From: Methanococcus voltae PS
Lineage (GTDB): Archaea > AGJL01 > Methanococci > Methanococcales > Methanococcaceae
Assembly (NCBI RefSeq): GCF_024807035.1
Contig: NZ_JANUCQ010000001.1
Coordinates: 1 to 64,000 of the forward strand
DNA: 64,000 nt
Reading direction: 5' to 3'
A program made the translations under genes and the position numbers. The notes below the pieces were generated by a model that had not been told where the DNA came from, made no database searches, and was given only the letters and a program-made list of their open reading frames with translations. This document shows positions 19,908 to 29,235 of this stretch, piece by piece. Each line of letters starts with the position of its first letter. Within the stretch, counting starts at the first letter, position 1.

Positions 19908-20579
19908 ATGAATTTAAAAAATAATTTTGGTAATCCCGTATCTTTGAGTCATAATTTAATAAATTTTGTTTTTCCCGGCGACCCAGAATATAAAATCTCT
20001 AAAATAGATGTAGATAATTTCAAAATCTCTAAAATAGAGTTTAACTCCCATATTGGTACACATATTGATTTCCCCGGACATTTAAATCATAAAAATGTAA
20101 ACGATACTGATTTTTCAAAATTTCCAAAATCTTATTTAAAATTAATGGATAATAAGATTATTTATGAAAATGCACTATGTATATTTTATAATTCAAAAAA
20201 TACAGAATATTTTGAAAATGAGGATAAATTCAATGAATTAAAAGATATTATTAATAAAAATAATGTTAAAATATTGATTTTGAATACAAATACATATAAA
20301 TTATGGGGTAATCCCGAATATTTTAATCATGATTTAAAATTAGATAAATATTTAGAAAGAATTTTAGAATTGAATATTGATATAATAGCTACAGATTGCG
20401 CTTCTATTGGAAATTACAATGTTCATAAGAAATTATTGGATAAAATGTTGATAATAGAAAATTTAACTAATTTGGAGTTTTTCTATAATCAAATTTTTGT
20501 TTTTTTGGGTATGCCATTAGATATCAATATTCCTGATGGGTCCCCTATTAATATTATTGGATTTATTAATAAGTACTAA
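19908..20579 (+). CDS. Cyclase-family metal hydrolase (kynurenine formamidase-like)
   Basis: The 223-residue protein belongs to the cyclase/arylformamidase family. The diagnostic HIGTHIDFPGH metal-binding motif lies at about residues 49-59, DCASIGN near 163-169 and the FLGMPLDI end segment. Family members hydrolyse N-formyl or cyclic amides; no substrate can be assigned. GGTGATATT precedes the ATG. It sits ~110 bases upstream of hmd on the same strand, but hmd appears to have its own promoter. Confidence 0.85.
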   Translation: MNLKNNFGNPVSLSHNLINFVFPGDPEYKISKIDVDNFKISKIEFNSHIGTHIDFPGHLNHKNVNDTDFSKFPKSYLKLMDNKIIYENALCIFYNSKNTEYFENEDKFNELKDIINKNNVKILILNTNTYKLWGNPEYFNHDLKLDKYLERILELNIDIIATDCASIGNYNVHKKLLDKMLIIENLTNLEFFYNQIFVFLGMPLDINIPDGSPINIIGFINKY

Positions 20580-20593
20580 CTACCCAAGTACTC

Positions 20594-20610
20594 TATTAGA
20601 AATTCTAATA
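20594..20610. promoter_or_regulatory. Perfect 8-1-8 palindrome upstream of hmd TATA box
   Basis: TATTAGAA-A-TTCTAATA is an exact inverted repeat with a one-base centre. It ends about five bases before the TATA-like GTATATATATC at 20616-20626, so it overlaps or abuts the BRE position. No T-tract follows, arguing against a terminator for the upstream gene. It is a strong candidate operator or activator site for hmd. Confidence 0.6.
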
Positions 20611-20615
20611 CTAAT

Positions 20616-20682
20616 GTATATATATCTTAATACCCAACAATAAAATATTGTATATTATATATTAGAGAAACCTTTAGAGGTG
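20616..20682 (+). promoter_or_regulatory. hmd promoter and ribosome binding site
   Basis: A TATA-like GTATATATATC (20616-20626) lies ~62-72 bases before the hmd ATG. Transcription would be expected to start near 20650, leaving a ~38-base leader. AGAGGTG at 20676-20682 is the ribosome binding site, five bases from the ATG. Confidence 0.55.
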
Positions 20683-20687
20683 TACTT

Positions 20688-21719
20688 ATGAAAGTAGCAA
20701 TATTAGGTGCAGGATGTTACAGAACACACGCAGCAGCTGGAATTACAAACTTTTCAAGAGCTTCAGAAGTAGCTAAACAAGTAGGAATCCCAGAAATTGC
20801 AATGACACACTCAACAATTTTAATGGGTGCAGAATTATTACATTTAGTTAACGAAATTGATGAAATAGTAATTGCAGACCCTTGCTTTGCAGAAGGAAAT
20901 GAAATGGTAGTTTTAGACAACTTTGACTACGCAAAAGTTATGGAAGCTCATTTGGCAGGAAAAGCTGAAGAAGTTATGCCAGAAATCAGAGACGCAGTTA
21001 AAGCTAAGGCAAAAGAATTACCAAAACCACCTAAAGCTTGTATACACTTTGTAAACCCTGAAAAAGTGGGTTTAAAAGTTACTGCAGACGATAAAGACGC
21101 AGTTAAAGACGCAGATATTGTTATTACATGGTTACCAAAAGGAGGCAGCCAACCTGCAATTATTGAAAAATTCGTAGCAAACATTAAAGAAGGAGCAATT
21201 GTTACACACGCATGTACAATCCCAACCCCTAAATTTGCTAAAATCTTTAAAGACTTAGGTAGAGACGATTTAAACATTATCTCATACCACCCTGGAGCAG
21301 TTCCAGAAATGAAAGGACAAGTATTCATTTCAGAAGGATTCGCAACAGAAGAAGCAGTTGAAAACTTCTTTGAAATTGCAAACACTGCAAGAGGTGTAGC
21401 TTTCAAAATGCCAGCTAATTTAATCAGCCCTGTATGTGACATGGGTTCAGCAGTTACTGCACCAGTTTACGCAGGTATTTTAGCTTACAGAGATGCAGTT
21501 ACCCAAATTTTAGGTGCTCCTGCAGACTTTGCACAAATGATGGCAGATGAAGCTATTACTCAAATATTGGAATTAATGAGAAATGAAGGAATCAAAGGCA
21601 TGGAAGATAAATTAGACCCTAAAGCTTTAACAGGTACTGCAGACAGTATGTGTTTCGGTCCTTTAGCTGATATCTTACCAGCTTCCTTAAAAGTTCTCGA
21701 AAAACACGGAAAACAATAA
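20688..21719 (+). CDS. hmd: H2-forming methylenetetrahydromethanopterin dehydrogenase Hmd ([Fe]-hydrogenase)
   Basis: Hmd reversibly transfers hydride from H2 to methenyl-tetrahydromethanopterin using the iron-guanylylpyridinol cofactor. The 343-residue protein has the Rossmann start VAILGAGCYRTHAA with His14, the iron-ligating Cys176 in THACTIPT and His201 in SYHPGAV. It uses C-ending AAC, GAC and TAC codons far more than its neighbours, as expected for a highly expressed gene. It has its own promoter with an upstream palindrome and a T-rich terminator. hcgA follows, linking enzyme and cofactor synthesis. Confidence 0.98.
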   Translation: MKVAILGAGCYRTHAAAGITNFSRASEVAKQVGIPEIAMTHSTILMGAELLHLVNEIDEIVIADPCFAEGNEMVVLDNFDYAKVMEAHLAGKAEEVMPEIRDAVKAKAKELPKPPKACIHFVNPEKVGLKVTADDKDAVKDADIVITWLPKGGSQPAIIEKFVANIKEGAIVTHACTIPTPKFAKIFKDLGRDDLNIISYHPGAVPEMKGQVFISEGFATEEAVENFFEIANTARGVAFKMPANLISPVCDMGSAVTAPVYAGILAYRDAVTQILGAPADFAQMMADEAITQILELMRNEGIKGMEDKLDPKALTGTADSMCFGPLADILPASLKVLEKHGKQ

Positions 21720-21730
21720 ATTAAATTTAA

Positions 21731-21776
21731 TTTCTCTTTTTTTATTGTTTATTTTGTTTATTGTTTATTTTTAATT
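21731..21776 (+). terminator. T-rich terminator between hmd and hcgA
   Basis: A block of T runs (CTCTTTTTTTATTG followed by TTTATTTTG repeats) fills most of the 73-base gap and ends just before the hcgA binding site. It may stop most hmd transcripts while leaving a low level of read-through into hcgA. Confidence 0.5.
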
Positions 21777-21792
21777 TACACGAGGTGTGCAT

Positions 21793-22935
21793 ATGTCACT
21801 TGGTGAAATAAGACATAATTTTCAGCAATTAAAGACAAATGTCTATAATTTAATTTCTGAGAATTTTAATGATATTAACATTACGGATGAAACAAGTTTG
21901 AATAATTATATTATTAAAAATAATTGCAACACTGAAGAATATGAAAAATTACTTCAGAAAAATAAGTTAAACAATAGTATAATTACAAAAGAACAAGCTT
22001 TAGAACTTTTTAATATATCAAAAATATCTGATTATTTGGAATTATTTTCAATTTCTTCACAATTAAGGGACTTGTTTTTTAATTCTATCGAAATAACCTC
22101 TACTATACATATTACAAACATATGTAGTGTTACCCCAAAATGCAAATATTGTGGCTATGCTACGGGGACTTCAACAGAGGGTTATGTAAAACCTTTTAAG
22201 ACTTCTGATGACATGATACAGAAATCCGCCAAAGCAATAGAATCTTCAGGAATTAAGCGAGTAAGCTGTTCTTCAGGTCATGGATATGATGGTTCAGAAG
22301 TTTTAAGAGCTTTACAAAATGTTAAAAAAGTTTCTAACTTAAAAGTTTTAGTTAATGCAGGTGCTGATTTAACCGATAACTGTATAAAACATTTAAAAAA
22401 TAATAATGTAGATACAATATGTTGTAATCTAGAAAGTATCAATGAAGAAGTGTTTAATTCTGTGAAACCCGGTGAAAACTTACAAAATAGGATAAAAGTA
22501 TGTAAAAATATATTAAAACACGATGTTGAACTTTCTTCAGGACTTTTAATCGGACTTGGCGAATCTTACGAAGATAGGGTTAAACATTTAGATTTTTTAA
22601 AAAAAATGGATGTAAAAGAGATTCCAATAATGGGTTTCAATCCTTATAAAAACACACCTATGGAGCATCATCCAAAATGTTCTGCTTTAGAGCAGGCAAA
22701 AACCATCGCAATAACAAGATTGATGTTTCCAAATATTAGAATAACTTCGCCTACGCCAACTATCGGGGCAGAATTGATGCAATACGCGTTAATGGCTGGA
22801 GCAAGTAATGTGGCTACTGTAATTCCAGAAAATCACCCAATGAATATTGTAGGCGTGGGAAGTCCAAAAACCGGTAATTTAAATAATGTAGTTAAAATGA
22901 TTGAAGAAATTGGCTTAATTCCAGATATTTGTTAA
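21793..22935 (+). CDS. hcgA: Radical SAM protein HcgA (FeGP cofactor synthesis)
   Basis: HcgA (HmdB) is a radical SAM enzyme required for making the guanylylpyridinol cofactor of Hmd. The 380-residue protein resembles BioB/HydE. Its cluster motif has the Hcg-type spacing C-x5-C-x2-C (CSVTPKCKYC) instead of the usual CxxxCxxC. SSGHGYDG and GLLIGLGESYEDR segments of the barrel follow. GAGGTG lies five bases before the ATG at 21793. A GTG two codons upstream is part of that site. It follows hmd after 73 bases. Confidence 0.92.
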   Translation: MSLGEIRHNFQQLKTNVYNLISENFNDINITDETSLNNYIIKNNCNTEEYEKLLQKNKLNNSIITKEQALELFNISKISDYLELFSISSQLRDLFFNSIEITSTIHITNICSVTPKCKYCGYATGTSTEGYVKPFKTSDDMIQKSAKAIESSGIKRVSCSSGHGYDGSEVLRALQNVKKVSNLKVLVNAGADLTDNCIKHLKNNNVDTICCNLESINEEVFNSVKPGENLQNRIKVCKNILKHDVELSSGLLIGLGESYEDRVKHLDFLKKMDVKEIPIMGFNPYKNTPMEHHPKCSALEQAKTIAITRLMFPNIRITSPTPTIGAELMQYALMAGASNVATVIPENHPMNIVGVGSPKTGNLNNVVKMIEEIGLIPDIC

Positions 22936-23090
22936 GTTTTTGGTTATTAATCTTAGTTATTAATATCGGTTATTAATTATCATTTATTAATTATTTAATT
23001 TATTTTTAAAATACCGTCTATTTTAATTATACTAAATTATACGATATATTATTAAATAAATTTACTTAAATTTGATAATGGGGTTATAAA

Positions 23091-24626
23091 ATGCTGGAAT
23101 TAATTAAAGAATCAGTAAATAATCCAATGGCTGCATTGGAATTGAAAGGAATTATTAATAAGAAATTAATTACTAGTAAATTAAAAGAATCTGATATTAT
23201 TGAAATAGTAGATACATTAGGAAATTTTGAACTCGATGAATTATATAAATTGGGGAATAATTTTAGAAAATTTCCGATGGGTTGTGATTTAGTAGAATTG
23301 GGCGTAGGTCCTTGTTCTTCTACATTAGATTTACGAGAATTCTTAGAAAATTGTACTTTAACCGACCATATGGGATTCCCCATTCACTTGTGTGCTTATG
23401 CAATAGCAGATATTGCAGAAAAAGAGAATATGACTCCCTTTGAAGTAATGGACAAAATATATAATTTAGTCGATGTGCCTCTTGATTTAGACCATTTTGG
23501 GGAAAATGGACCTATGCGATTTCCAAAAGAGATAACACATTGTATGGGGGAATGTTATAACCAAGGTCCTCCATATAAAGGTTGTCCAAAAGACAGAATA
23601 CATAAGCGTCTTTTAGATAAAGAGCAAAAATATGCTTACGAATTCGAAGATTGGATAAAAAAATCTTCCACAGTCTGTGTAAATGTGGTAAAAGAACAAG
23701 GTGGCGAAGAACATAGTGCATCTATTGACGAAATGGAAAAAGTAGTTAGTGCTTCAAAAAAATTTGGAAAAGGTATAGAGGGTATTTTCCACATTGGCGA
23801 TGGCTATGATGACTTAATAACGGGATTAACAGCATGTAATGATTTGGATGTGGATGTTTTCGTGGTTGAAGGTGGTCCTTTTAATCGTTCAAATGATAGG
23901 TTAAAAGATTTTGCCAAATCAATAGTTGCTTCCCGTATATTGGTGAAAGGAGGCGTTGTAGCCACAAATGGAGCTTACGAAGATGAATGTAGAGTTGGTC
24001 TAAGAAGTGGATTAAATGTTATATTAACTGGTTTTGTGGGTAATCACCACGGTTATATGTGTGGCTATAAGCCAGGAACTGCAAAAAGAACTAATTTTGG
24101 ACTTCCAAGAGTTTTAAGTATCGTAAAAGAAGAGTTGGCTAATTTAAATATATGTTTAGCAACTAAAAACCAATTGGAGGCAATATCCAAAGGTAACAAG
24201 TTTTTAACATATAATAATAAATCATATATTTACCCTGAGACTGTAGGTAACTACTTTATGGGGGATGCACACTTTACAACAGTTAAAGACAGTAATTTGG
24301 GTAGAAAACCTTATTTCGGTAAAAATTTAAATTCATTGGAAGAAGAGCTTGGAAATTATGATAAATTAGGTTTATTGGGTGCAAGATACATTTCATGGGG
24401 AATTGCTAACAATTTAAAGCCTGAAGAAGTTTATATTAGTGATGTGGACCCTTGGGTAGAAAAAGCAACTATAAAAATTTTAAATGATAATGGTATCAAT
24501 GCTTACGCTTGCAATGGACGTGATAAGGAAGTTATTAAAAATGCGGATAAGTCTGTAATTACTACAATGATACCTGAAATAATGATAAGAATAATGAAAA
24601 AAACAAATGCAATTAATCTATTCTAA
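23091..24626 (+). CDS. hcgG: HcgG-like protein (FeGP cofactor synthesis)
   Basis: This 511-residue protein is Cys-rich in its N-terminal half (MGCDLVELGVGPC, THCMGEC and YKGCPKD). It has a Rossmann-like C-terminal part, where GLLGARYISWGIA and EEVYISDVDPW resemble a nucleotide or SAM site. I recognise it as HcgG, a conserved hmd-co-occurring gene, mainly from this pattern and its place after hmd-hcgA. The chemical step is not established. Other hcg genes (B-F) are not in the window. GGGGTTATAAA precedes the ATG. The 155-base gap to hcgA leaves room for its own promoter. Confidence 0.72.
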   Translation: MLELIKESVNNPMAALELKGIINKKLITSKLKESDIIEIVDTLGNFELDELYKLGNNFRKFPMGCDLVELGVGPCSSTLDLREFLENCTLTDHMGFPIHLCAYAIADIAEKENMTPFEVMDKIYNLVDVPLDLDHFGENGPMRFPKEITHCMGECYNQGPPYKGCPKDRIHKRLLDKEQKYAYEFEDWIKKSSTVCVNVVKEQGGEEHSASIDEMEKVVSASKKFGKGIEGIFHIGDGYDDLITGLTACNDLDVDVFVVEGGPFNRSNDRLKDFAKSIVASRILVKGGVVATNGAYEDECRVGLRSGLNVILTGFVGNHHGYMCGYKPGTAKRTNFGLPRVLSIVKEELANLNICLATKNQLEAISKGNKFLTYNNKSYIYPETVGNYFMGDAHFTTVKDSNLGRKPYFGKNLNSLEEELGNYDKLGLLGARYISWGIANNLKPEEVYISDVDPWVEKATIKILNDNGINAYACNGRDKEVIKNADKSVITTMIPEIMIRIMKKTNAINLF

Positions 24627-24742
24627 AAAACAAATTAAATAATAAACTAAAATAAGATAGATTAAATATAATTTATTAATAAATTATACAAATAACTACT
24701 ATTTCTATTCTTTTTTCTATTTTTTTATTTGTAATATACGGA

Positions 24743-25678
24743 TTATAAAATTTTAATTTTTGCAGTAGCTTTTCTATCTGCCCAACACTGAATACAAATT
24801 CCTACAGGTAAAGAAGCAGTGTGACAACCGTTAATTTCAATAAATACGTCTAAAGCAGTGGTATTTCCTCCGAGACCCATTGCACCTATTTTTAATGAAT
24901 TTATCATTTCTAATAATTCTTCTTCCATTTTAGAAATTTTTTTATCTTTATTACGTTCCCCTAAATTTCTTAAAAGTGCTTTTTTTGCTAATTTCAATGA
25001 TAAGTCCGCAGTTCCACCAATACCAACCCCTAAAACTATGGGTGGACAAGGTTTACCTCCTGAAGATACAACCGTGTCTAGTATAAATTTTTTTATCCCT
25101 TCTATCCCTTCTGCAGGAGTTAGCATCTTTAAAGCACTCATATTTTCGCTACCTGCTCCTTTCGGAAATACTGTAATTTCTATTTCATTTTCAAGTTTTT
25201 TATCAAATTCAAAGTTGACAAATGGGGAACCTAAACCCGTATTTGTCTTTAAATTCTCCCTAGTTAATGGATTAACTACATTAGGTCTTAAAGGTACGGA
25301 GGATGTAGCTTTTTCTACACCTAATTTTATGTTATCTATTATTTCCATGATTTTGGTTGAATCTATATTGTTACCTATTTTTAAAAATACGACTGGTACA
25401 CCAGTATCTTGACATAGAGGTATTTTTTTATTTTCTGCAATCTCGTTATTTTTTATAATTGCCTTTAAAATATCTTTTGATATTTGTTTTTCTTCAATAT
25501 TTTCGGCATCTTCAAGTGCTTTTTTAACGTCTTCCTTTAAATATATCGTAGATATATTAAATAATTCTTCAACAATGTCTGATACTTCCGAAATATTAGG
25601 TATGGATTTATTATAACAATTAGTTCCATTATATTTATTTTTAATATCTTTAATTTTTAATTCATTTGTATTTTTCAT
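24743..25678 (-). CDS. fumA: Fumarate hydratase class I, alpha subunit
   Basis: This is the N-terminal (alpha) half of the two-subunit, oxygen-sensitive [4Fe-4S] fumarase, which interconverts fumarate and malate in the partial reductive citrate pathway of methanogens. The 311-residue protein has the cluster-ligand segment IPLCQDTGVP (near 110), GAGSENMSAL, PPIVLGVGIGGTAD and a late CHTASLPVG. The beta subunit is not adjacent and must be elsewhere. GATGGGA precedes the ATG. It is convergent with hcgG. Confidence 0.95.
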   Translation of the reverse strand: MKNTNELKIKDIKNKYNGTNCYNKSIPNISEVSDIVEELFNISTIYLKEDVKKALEDAENIEEKQISKDILKAIIKNNEIAENKKIPLCQDTGVPVVFLKIGNNIDSTKIMEIIDNIKLGVEKATSSVPLRPNVVNPLTRENLKTNTGLGSPFVNFEFDKKLENEIEITVFPKGAGSENMSALKMLTPAEGIEGIKKFILDTVVSSGGKPCPPIVLGVGIGGTADLSLKLAKKALLRNLGERNKDKKISKMEEELLEMINSLKIGAMGLGGNTTALDVFIEINGCHTASLPVGICIQCWADRKATAKIKIL

Positions 25679-25763
25679 ATTTTCCCATCTTACTTTGGAT
25701 TTATTTGCACTATATTATTTTATTTTTAGTTTATTTTTCATTTTTCATTTTTTTATGATATAA

Positions 25764-26876
25764 TTACATTAACTTCTTGTATTTGTAGAATATCCTACAA
25801 GTTCCTTCGTCAGATACCATACAGCTACCAACTGGATTAATAGGGTCGCAAGCTTTTCCAAATAGCTTACAGTCTGTAGGTAGCTTTTCTCCTCTCAATA
25901 TTTCACTACATATACATCCTTTATTTATTTTTTCCTTAATTTCTGGCATATCGATAATGTTTTTAATATCATACTGTTTAAATTCGTCTTTTAAATCAAA
26001 TCCTCCGTTTTTAATGACGGGGAATCCCCTCCACGCTACATCTTTATCTTTAAATACTGTATTTATCATTTTCTGAGCTACAACGTTTCCCTGTTCTCTA
26101 ACCCCTCTAATGTATTCATTTTCTACTTTTGCAACGCCATCTTTAATCTGTTTTAAAAGCATTACTAAGGACATAAGCACATCTGTAGGTTCAAAACCTG
26201 CAATAACCATTGGGGCGTGATATTTTTCACAAGGTGCATAATATGGTTCTAACCCTGTAATTGTAGAAACGTGACCTGGGCATATAAAGCCATCTAAGTT
26301 TAATTTGGAGCCCCCTCCTAGTAAGAAATCCATTACTGGAGGTGTTTGTCTGTGGCAATTATGAATATAAAAATCAAGATTGTTATCAGAATCTGAGTTC
26401 TTAAGACTATCGTATCTAGATTTAAGGGATATTAATTCAGCAGCTGTCGTCGGAGCCGTAGTTTCAAATCCTATTGCAACAAAAACTACTTTTTTATCTG
26501 TAGTTTTTGCTATTTTCACAGCTTCGGGTATTCCTGATACTACTCTAATATCTGCACCCTCGGATTGTAATTGCATTAGCGATTTATCGCTACCTGGAAC
26601 TCTGTACATGTCACCCAATGTAGCTATTGTATAACCTTCTTCTGCTAAATATATGGCTTCATCAATTTCCTTTTGTGTTGTAACACATACAGGACAGCCC
26701 GGACCTGGCACAACAGTTATATTTTTCGGTAAAACGTCTCTTATTCCATAATTGCAAATGGTATGTTCATGAGAACCACATACGTGCATAATTTTTACAT
26801 CCCTATCTATTTCTTTACTAAAATCACTTATTTTATCGATTGCTTTTTTAATTATTGGTTTACTATTTATATCCAT
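25764..26876 (-). CDS. hypD: Hydrogenase maturation protein HypD
   Basis: HypD is the [4Fe-4S] scaffold on which the Fe(CN)2CO group of [NiFe]-hydrogenases is assembled with HypC. The 370-residue protein has the conserved CGSHEHT, GPGCPVC, GFETTAPT, HNCHRQTPP and GFICPGHVS motifs, plus the C-terminal cluster cysteines (CICSEILRG, FGKACDP). Two adjacent ATG codons follow GAGGGTAT. I use the second because spacing is better. It stands apart from hypE (~14 kb away). Confidence 0.96.
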   Translation of the reverse strand: MDINSKPIIKKAIDKISDFSKEIDRDVKIMHVCGSHEHTICNYGIRDVLPKNITVVPGPGCPVCVTTQKEIDEAIYLAEEGYTIATLGDMYRVPGSDKSLMQLQSEGADIRVVSGIPEAVKIAKTTDKKVVFVAIGFETTAPTTAAELISLKSRYDSLKNSDSDNNLDFYIHNCHRQTPPVMDFLLGGGSKLNLDGFICPGHVSTITGLEPYYAPCEKYHAPMVIAGFEPTDVLMSLVMLLKQIKDGVAKVENEYIRGVREQGNVVAQKMINTVFKDKDVAWRGFPVIKNGGFDLKDEFKQYDIKNIIDMPEIKEKINKGCICSEILRGEKLPTDCKLFGKACDPINPVGSCMVSDEGTCRIFYKYKKLM

Positions 26877-27221
26877 CATATACCCTCATTTAAACTTTAT
26901 ATTCCCTATTATTCTATTATTTTATTATTCTATTATTCTAAGATTTTAATAAATTACAATATTTAAGTATTTTTAAAACACTGATTAAAATATATTAATA
27001 ATATATTTGTATTTAATATATACGTTATGAATTGAATTTATGGATATATTACTTTTAAAATTTTCATGTTTAATTAGATTGAAAAACTATATATCATATA
27101 AATATCTATAATTTATAGCAATCGTCATAATCTTAGAAAAATGACAATAATCTTAAATTATTAATTATTATCAGCCATGATTATGGTTTAAAAAGTATAT
27201 ATGGACTCAGAGGTGTTTTTT
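26877..27221. other. Divergent intergenic region, no gene found
   Basis: About 345 bases between hypD and the NAC gene. It has TATTATTCTA-type repeats (~26895-26940) next to hypD. ATAATCTTA occurs twice (near 27131 and 27149) upstream of NAC. No RNA gene or credible short coding frame was found. Confidence 0.5.
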
Positions 27222-27605
27222 ATGTTCCCAGGTGGCGGAAGAATGAATCCAAGAATGATAAAACAAATGCAAAATATGATGAAAGATATGGGTATGGATG
27301 CAAAAGACATTAAAGCTTTAAAAGTCACAATTGAATTAGATGACAAGCTTTTAGTTTTTGAAAAGCCAAAAGTTCAAGTAATGGACATGATGGGTAATAA
27401 AACATACTCTATAACCGGTAGAGCTAAAAAAGTTGCTAAAACTGTGGAAACTATAGAAGATGTCGAAGTAACTTTGGATATAACAAAAGAAGATATTGAA
27501 ATGGTAGTTTCACAATGTAATGTTACAGAAGAAGAAGCTAGAAAAGCATTGGAAGAAGCTAATGGGGATATAGCAGAAGCTATATTGAAATTAGGTGAAA
27601 ATTAA
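27222..27605 (+). CDS. nac: Nascent polypeptide-associated complex protein
   Basis: Archaeal NAC forms a homodimer that contacts nascent chains at the ribosome exit. The 127-residue protein starts FPGGGRMNPRMIKQMQNMMK, followed by the beta-barrel NAC domain (about 35-80). A C-terminal UBA domain (about 88-126) contains DIEMVVSQCNVTEEEARKAL. I chose the ATG at 27222, with GAGGTG six bases upstream. The frame opens seven codons earlier at 27201 without a site. It is monocistronic. Confidence 0.96.
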   Translation: MFPGGGRMNPRMIKQMQNMMKDMGMDAKDIKALKVTIELDDKLLVFEKPKVQVMDMMGNKTYSITGRAKKVAKTVETIEDVEVTLDITKEDIEMVVSQCNVTEEEARKALEEANGDIAEAILKLGEN

Positions 27606-27843
27606 TTTTAATTAATTAATATTCAAATAAATTATAATAACGAATAATAATCCCATTTTATCTTTAAATTTTTATTTTTTACATGGAGATTACATTTATT
27701 AAATATTATAGCATATTATGAGCTATTACGATTGTTATACTATTTTTTAGTAAACATAGTGGAGTAGCAAATTTATATAAATTGTTATTTTATAATTTAA
27801 TTAACTATTAATTTACAAATATTTCAATATGTTGGTGTTTCAT

Positions 27844-29190
27844 ATGGATATCGAAGGATATGTTAGAAGAAATTTAAAAAAGGGCGTTTCTGAAGATAAA
27901 ATAATAGATGTGGGTTTTAAACGTGTTTTAGAATTAAAAGAAGTAAATGAAGAATGGGCAAAGAAATTTGTTGGCGCAGTAATTGAAGAAGTTAAGACAA
28001 CGGAAAAATACAAAGATATTGATGATAATGACTTAAAATATTTACTTGGTTCAAGTACTTCCGATGTTACCATGGGTAAAATGGGCGTAGGTAGTAGAGG
28101 ACAGGGCGATTTCTTTGTACATCGAGAAATAGCCCGTATAATTGGAACTACAAATCAAATAACCGAAGTAGATAGTACGGAGCAAGATGACGCAGGTGTC
28201 GTAAAAGCAGATGCAAAATACGTTGTAGTAGCAGTAGATGGTACTCACTCACGATTAAGTGATTTTCCATTTTTAGCTGGTTTTCACGTTGCAAGAGCTG
28301 CTTTAAGAGACGTTTATGTTATGGGTGCTGATGCAGTTGCCTTAATTAGCGATGTCCATTTGGCAGATGATGGAGACGTTGCAAAAATCTTAGAATATAC
28401 CGCAGGTGTTTGTGCTGTTTCTGAAGCTATAAATGTACCCTTAGTTGCAGGTAGTACTTTAAGAGTAGGCGGTGATATGGTATTAGGTGACCGTTTGGTA
28501 AGTTCAGTAGCTGCAATAGGTGTAATAGAAGAAGGAAAGCCGACTGCAAGAAAAAGAGCGGAAGTGGGCGATGTAATATTAATGACTAAAGGTAGTGGTG
28601 GCGGTACTATATCTACAACTGGTCTTTACTATGGTGATTTTGACGCTATAAATCAAACTATAAACGTTGATTTTTTGAAAGCTTGCAAAGGATTAATAAA
28701 TGCTGATTTATTAAAAGATATTCACGTAATGACTGACGTAACCAATGGTGGACTTAGGGGGGATGCTTATGAAATCTCAAATACGGCAAAAGTATCCTTA
28801 CAAGTTGAAAAAGAAAAAGTTTACAACTTGGTCGATGAAAAAGTATTAAAAATGCTAGAAAATCTTAATATAGACCCATTAGGGGTTTCAATAGATAGTT
28901 TATTAATTATAGCTCCAAAAGATAAAGTTGAAGAAATTAAGAATCACACTGGTGCCGAAGTAATTGGGGTAGTTGCAGAAGGAGATACTAGCTACTTAAT
29001 TGATAATGGGGAGAAAATCCCATTAATACCTAAATTTAGAGAGGCCGCATATACTCCAGTTAAAAAAATAGTTGGAGAGCAAAAACCTGAAGATTTCGAA
29101 GAGATGAAGTCAAAAGTTGCAACATCATGCGATGAAGCAATTGCTAAAAAAGATTTTGTTGTAAAAAAATTAAAAAATAATATTGAATAA
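27844..29190 (+). CDS. PurM/AIR-synthase superfamily protein, function unknown
   Basis: Residues ~1-95 form a helical N-terminal region. The remainder is a PurM-like ATP-binding fold related to AIR synthase, SelD, ThiL and HypE, with VAVDGTHSRL, ALRDVYVMGADAVAL and a VTNGGLRGDAYEI segment. At 448 residues it is longer than AIR synthase and lacks the HypE C-terminal cysteine tail. A phosphotransfer role is plausible but the substrate is unknown. GGTG precedes the ATG at 27844; the upstream in-frame ATG at 27829 overlaps that site. Related genes are common in methanogens. Confidence 0.8.
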   Translation: MDIEGYVRRNLKKGVSEDKIIDVGFKRVLELKEVNEEWAKKFVGAVIEEVKTTEKYKDIDDNDLKYLLGSSTSDVTMGKMGVGSRGQGDFFVHREIARIIGTTNQITEVDSTEQDDAGVVKADAKYVVVAVDGTHSRLSDFPFLAGFHVARAALRDVYVMGADAVALISDVHLADDGDVAKILEYTAGVCAVSEAINVPLVAGSTLRVGGDMVLGDRLVSSVAAIGVIEEGKPTARKRAEVGDVILMTKGSGGGTISTTGLYYGDFDAINQTINVDFLKACKGLINADLLKDIHVMTDVTNGGLRGDAYEISNTAKVSLQVEKEKVYNLVDEKVLKMLENLNIDPLGVSIDSLLIIAPKDKVEEIKNHTGAEVIGVVAEGDTSYLIDNGEKIPLIPKFREAAYTPVKKIVGEQKPEDFEEMKSKVATSCDEAIAKKDFVVKKLKNNIE

Positions 29191-29235
29191 TATTATTTTT
29201 ATTATTAAGTATTTACCAATTATTTATTTACTTAT

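Noticed and set aside
20594-20610. Palindrome as terminator of the cyclase-family gene
   Set aside because: No T-tract follows and a one-base centre cannot form a hairpin loop; a protein-binding site is more likely.
20948-21442. Open frame of ~164 codons antisense to hmd
   Set aside because: It has no ribosome binding site, its composition is a mirror of the codon bias of hmd, and hmd is certain on the other strand.
24858-25412. Open frame of ~184 codons antisense to the fumarate hydratase gene
   Set aside because: No binding site and no recognisable motif; the minus-strand frame has clear fumarase motifs.
27844-29190. PurM-like protein as SelD or HypE
   Set aside because: It lacks the SelD Cys/Sec glycine-rich N-terminus and the terminal cysteine of HypE, and hypE is at 40846-41850.
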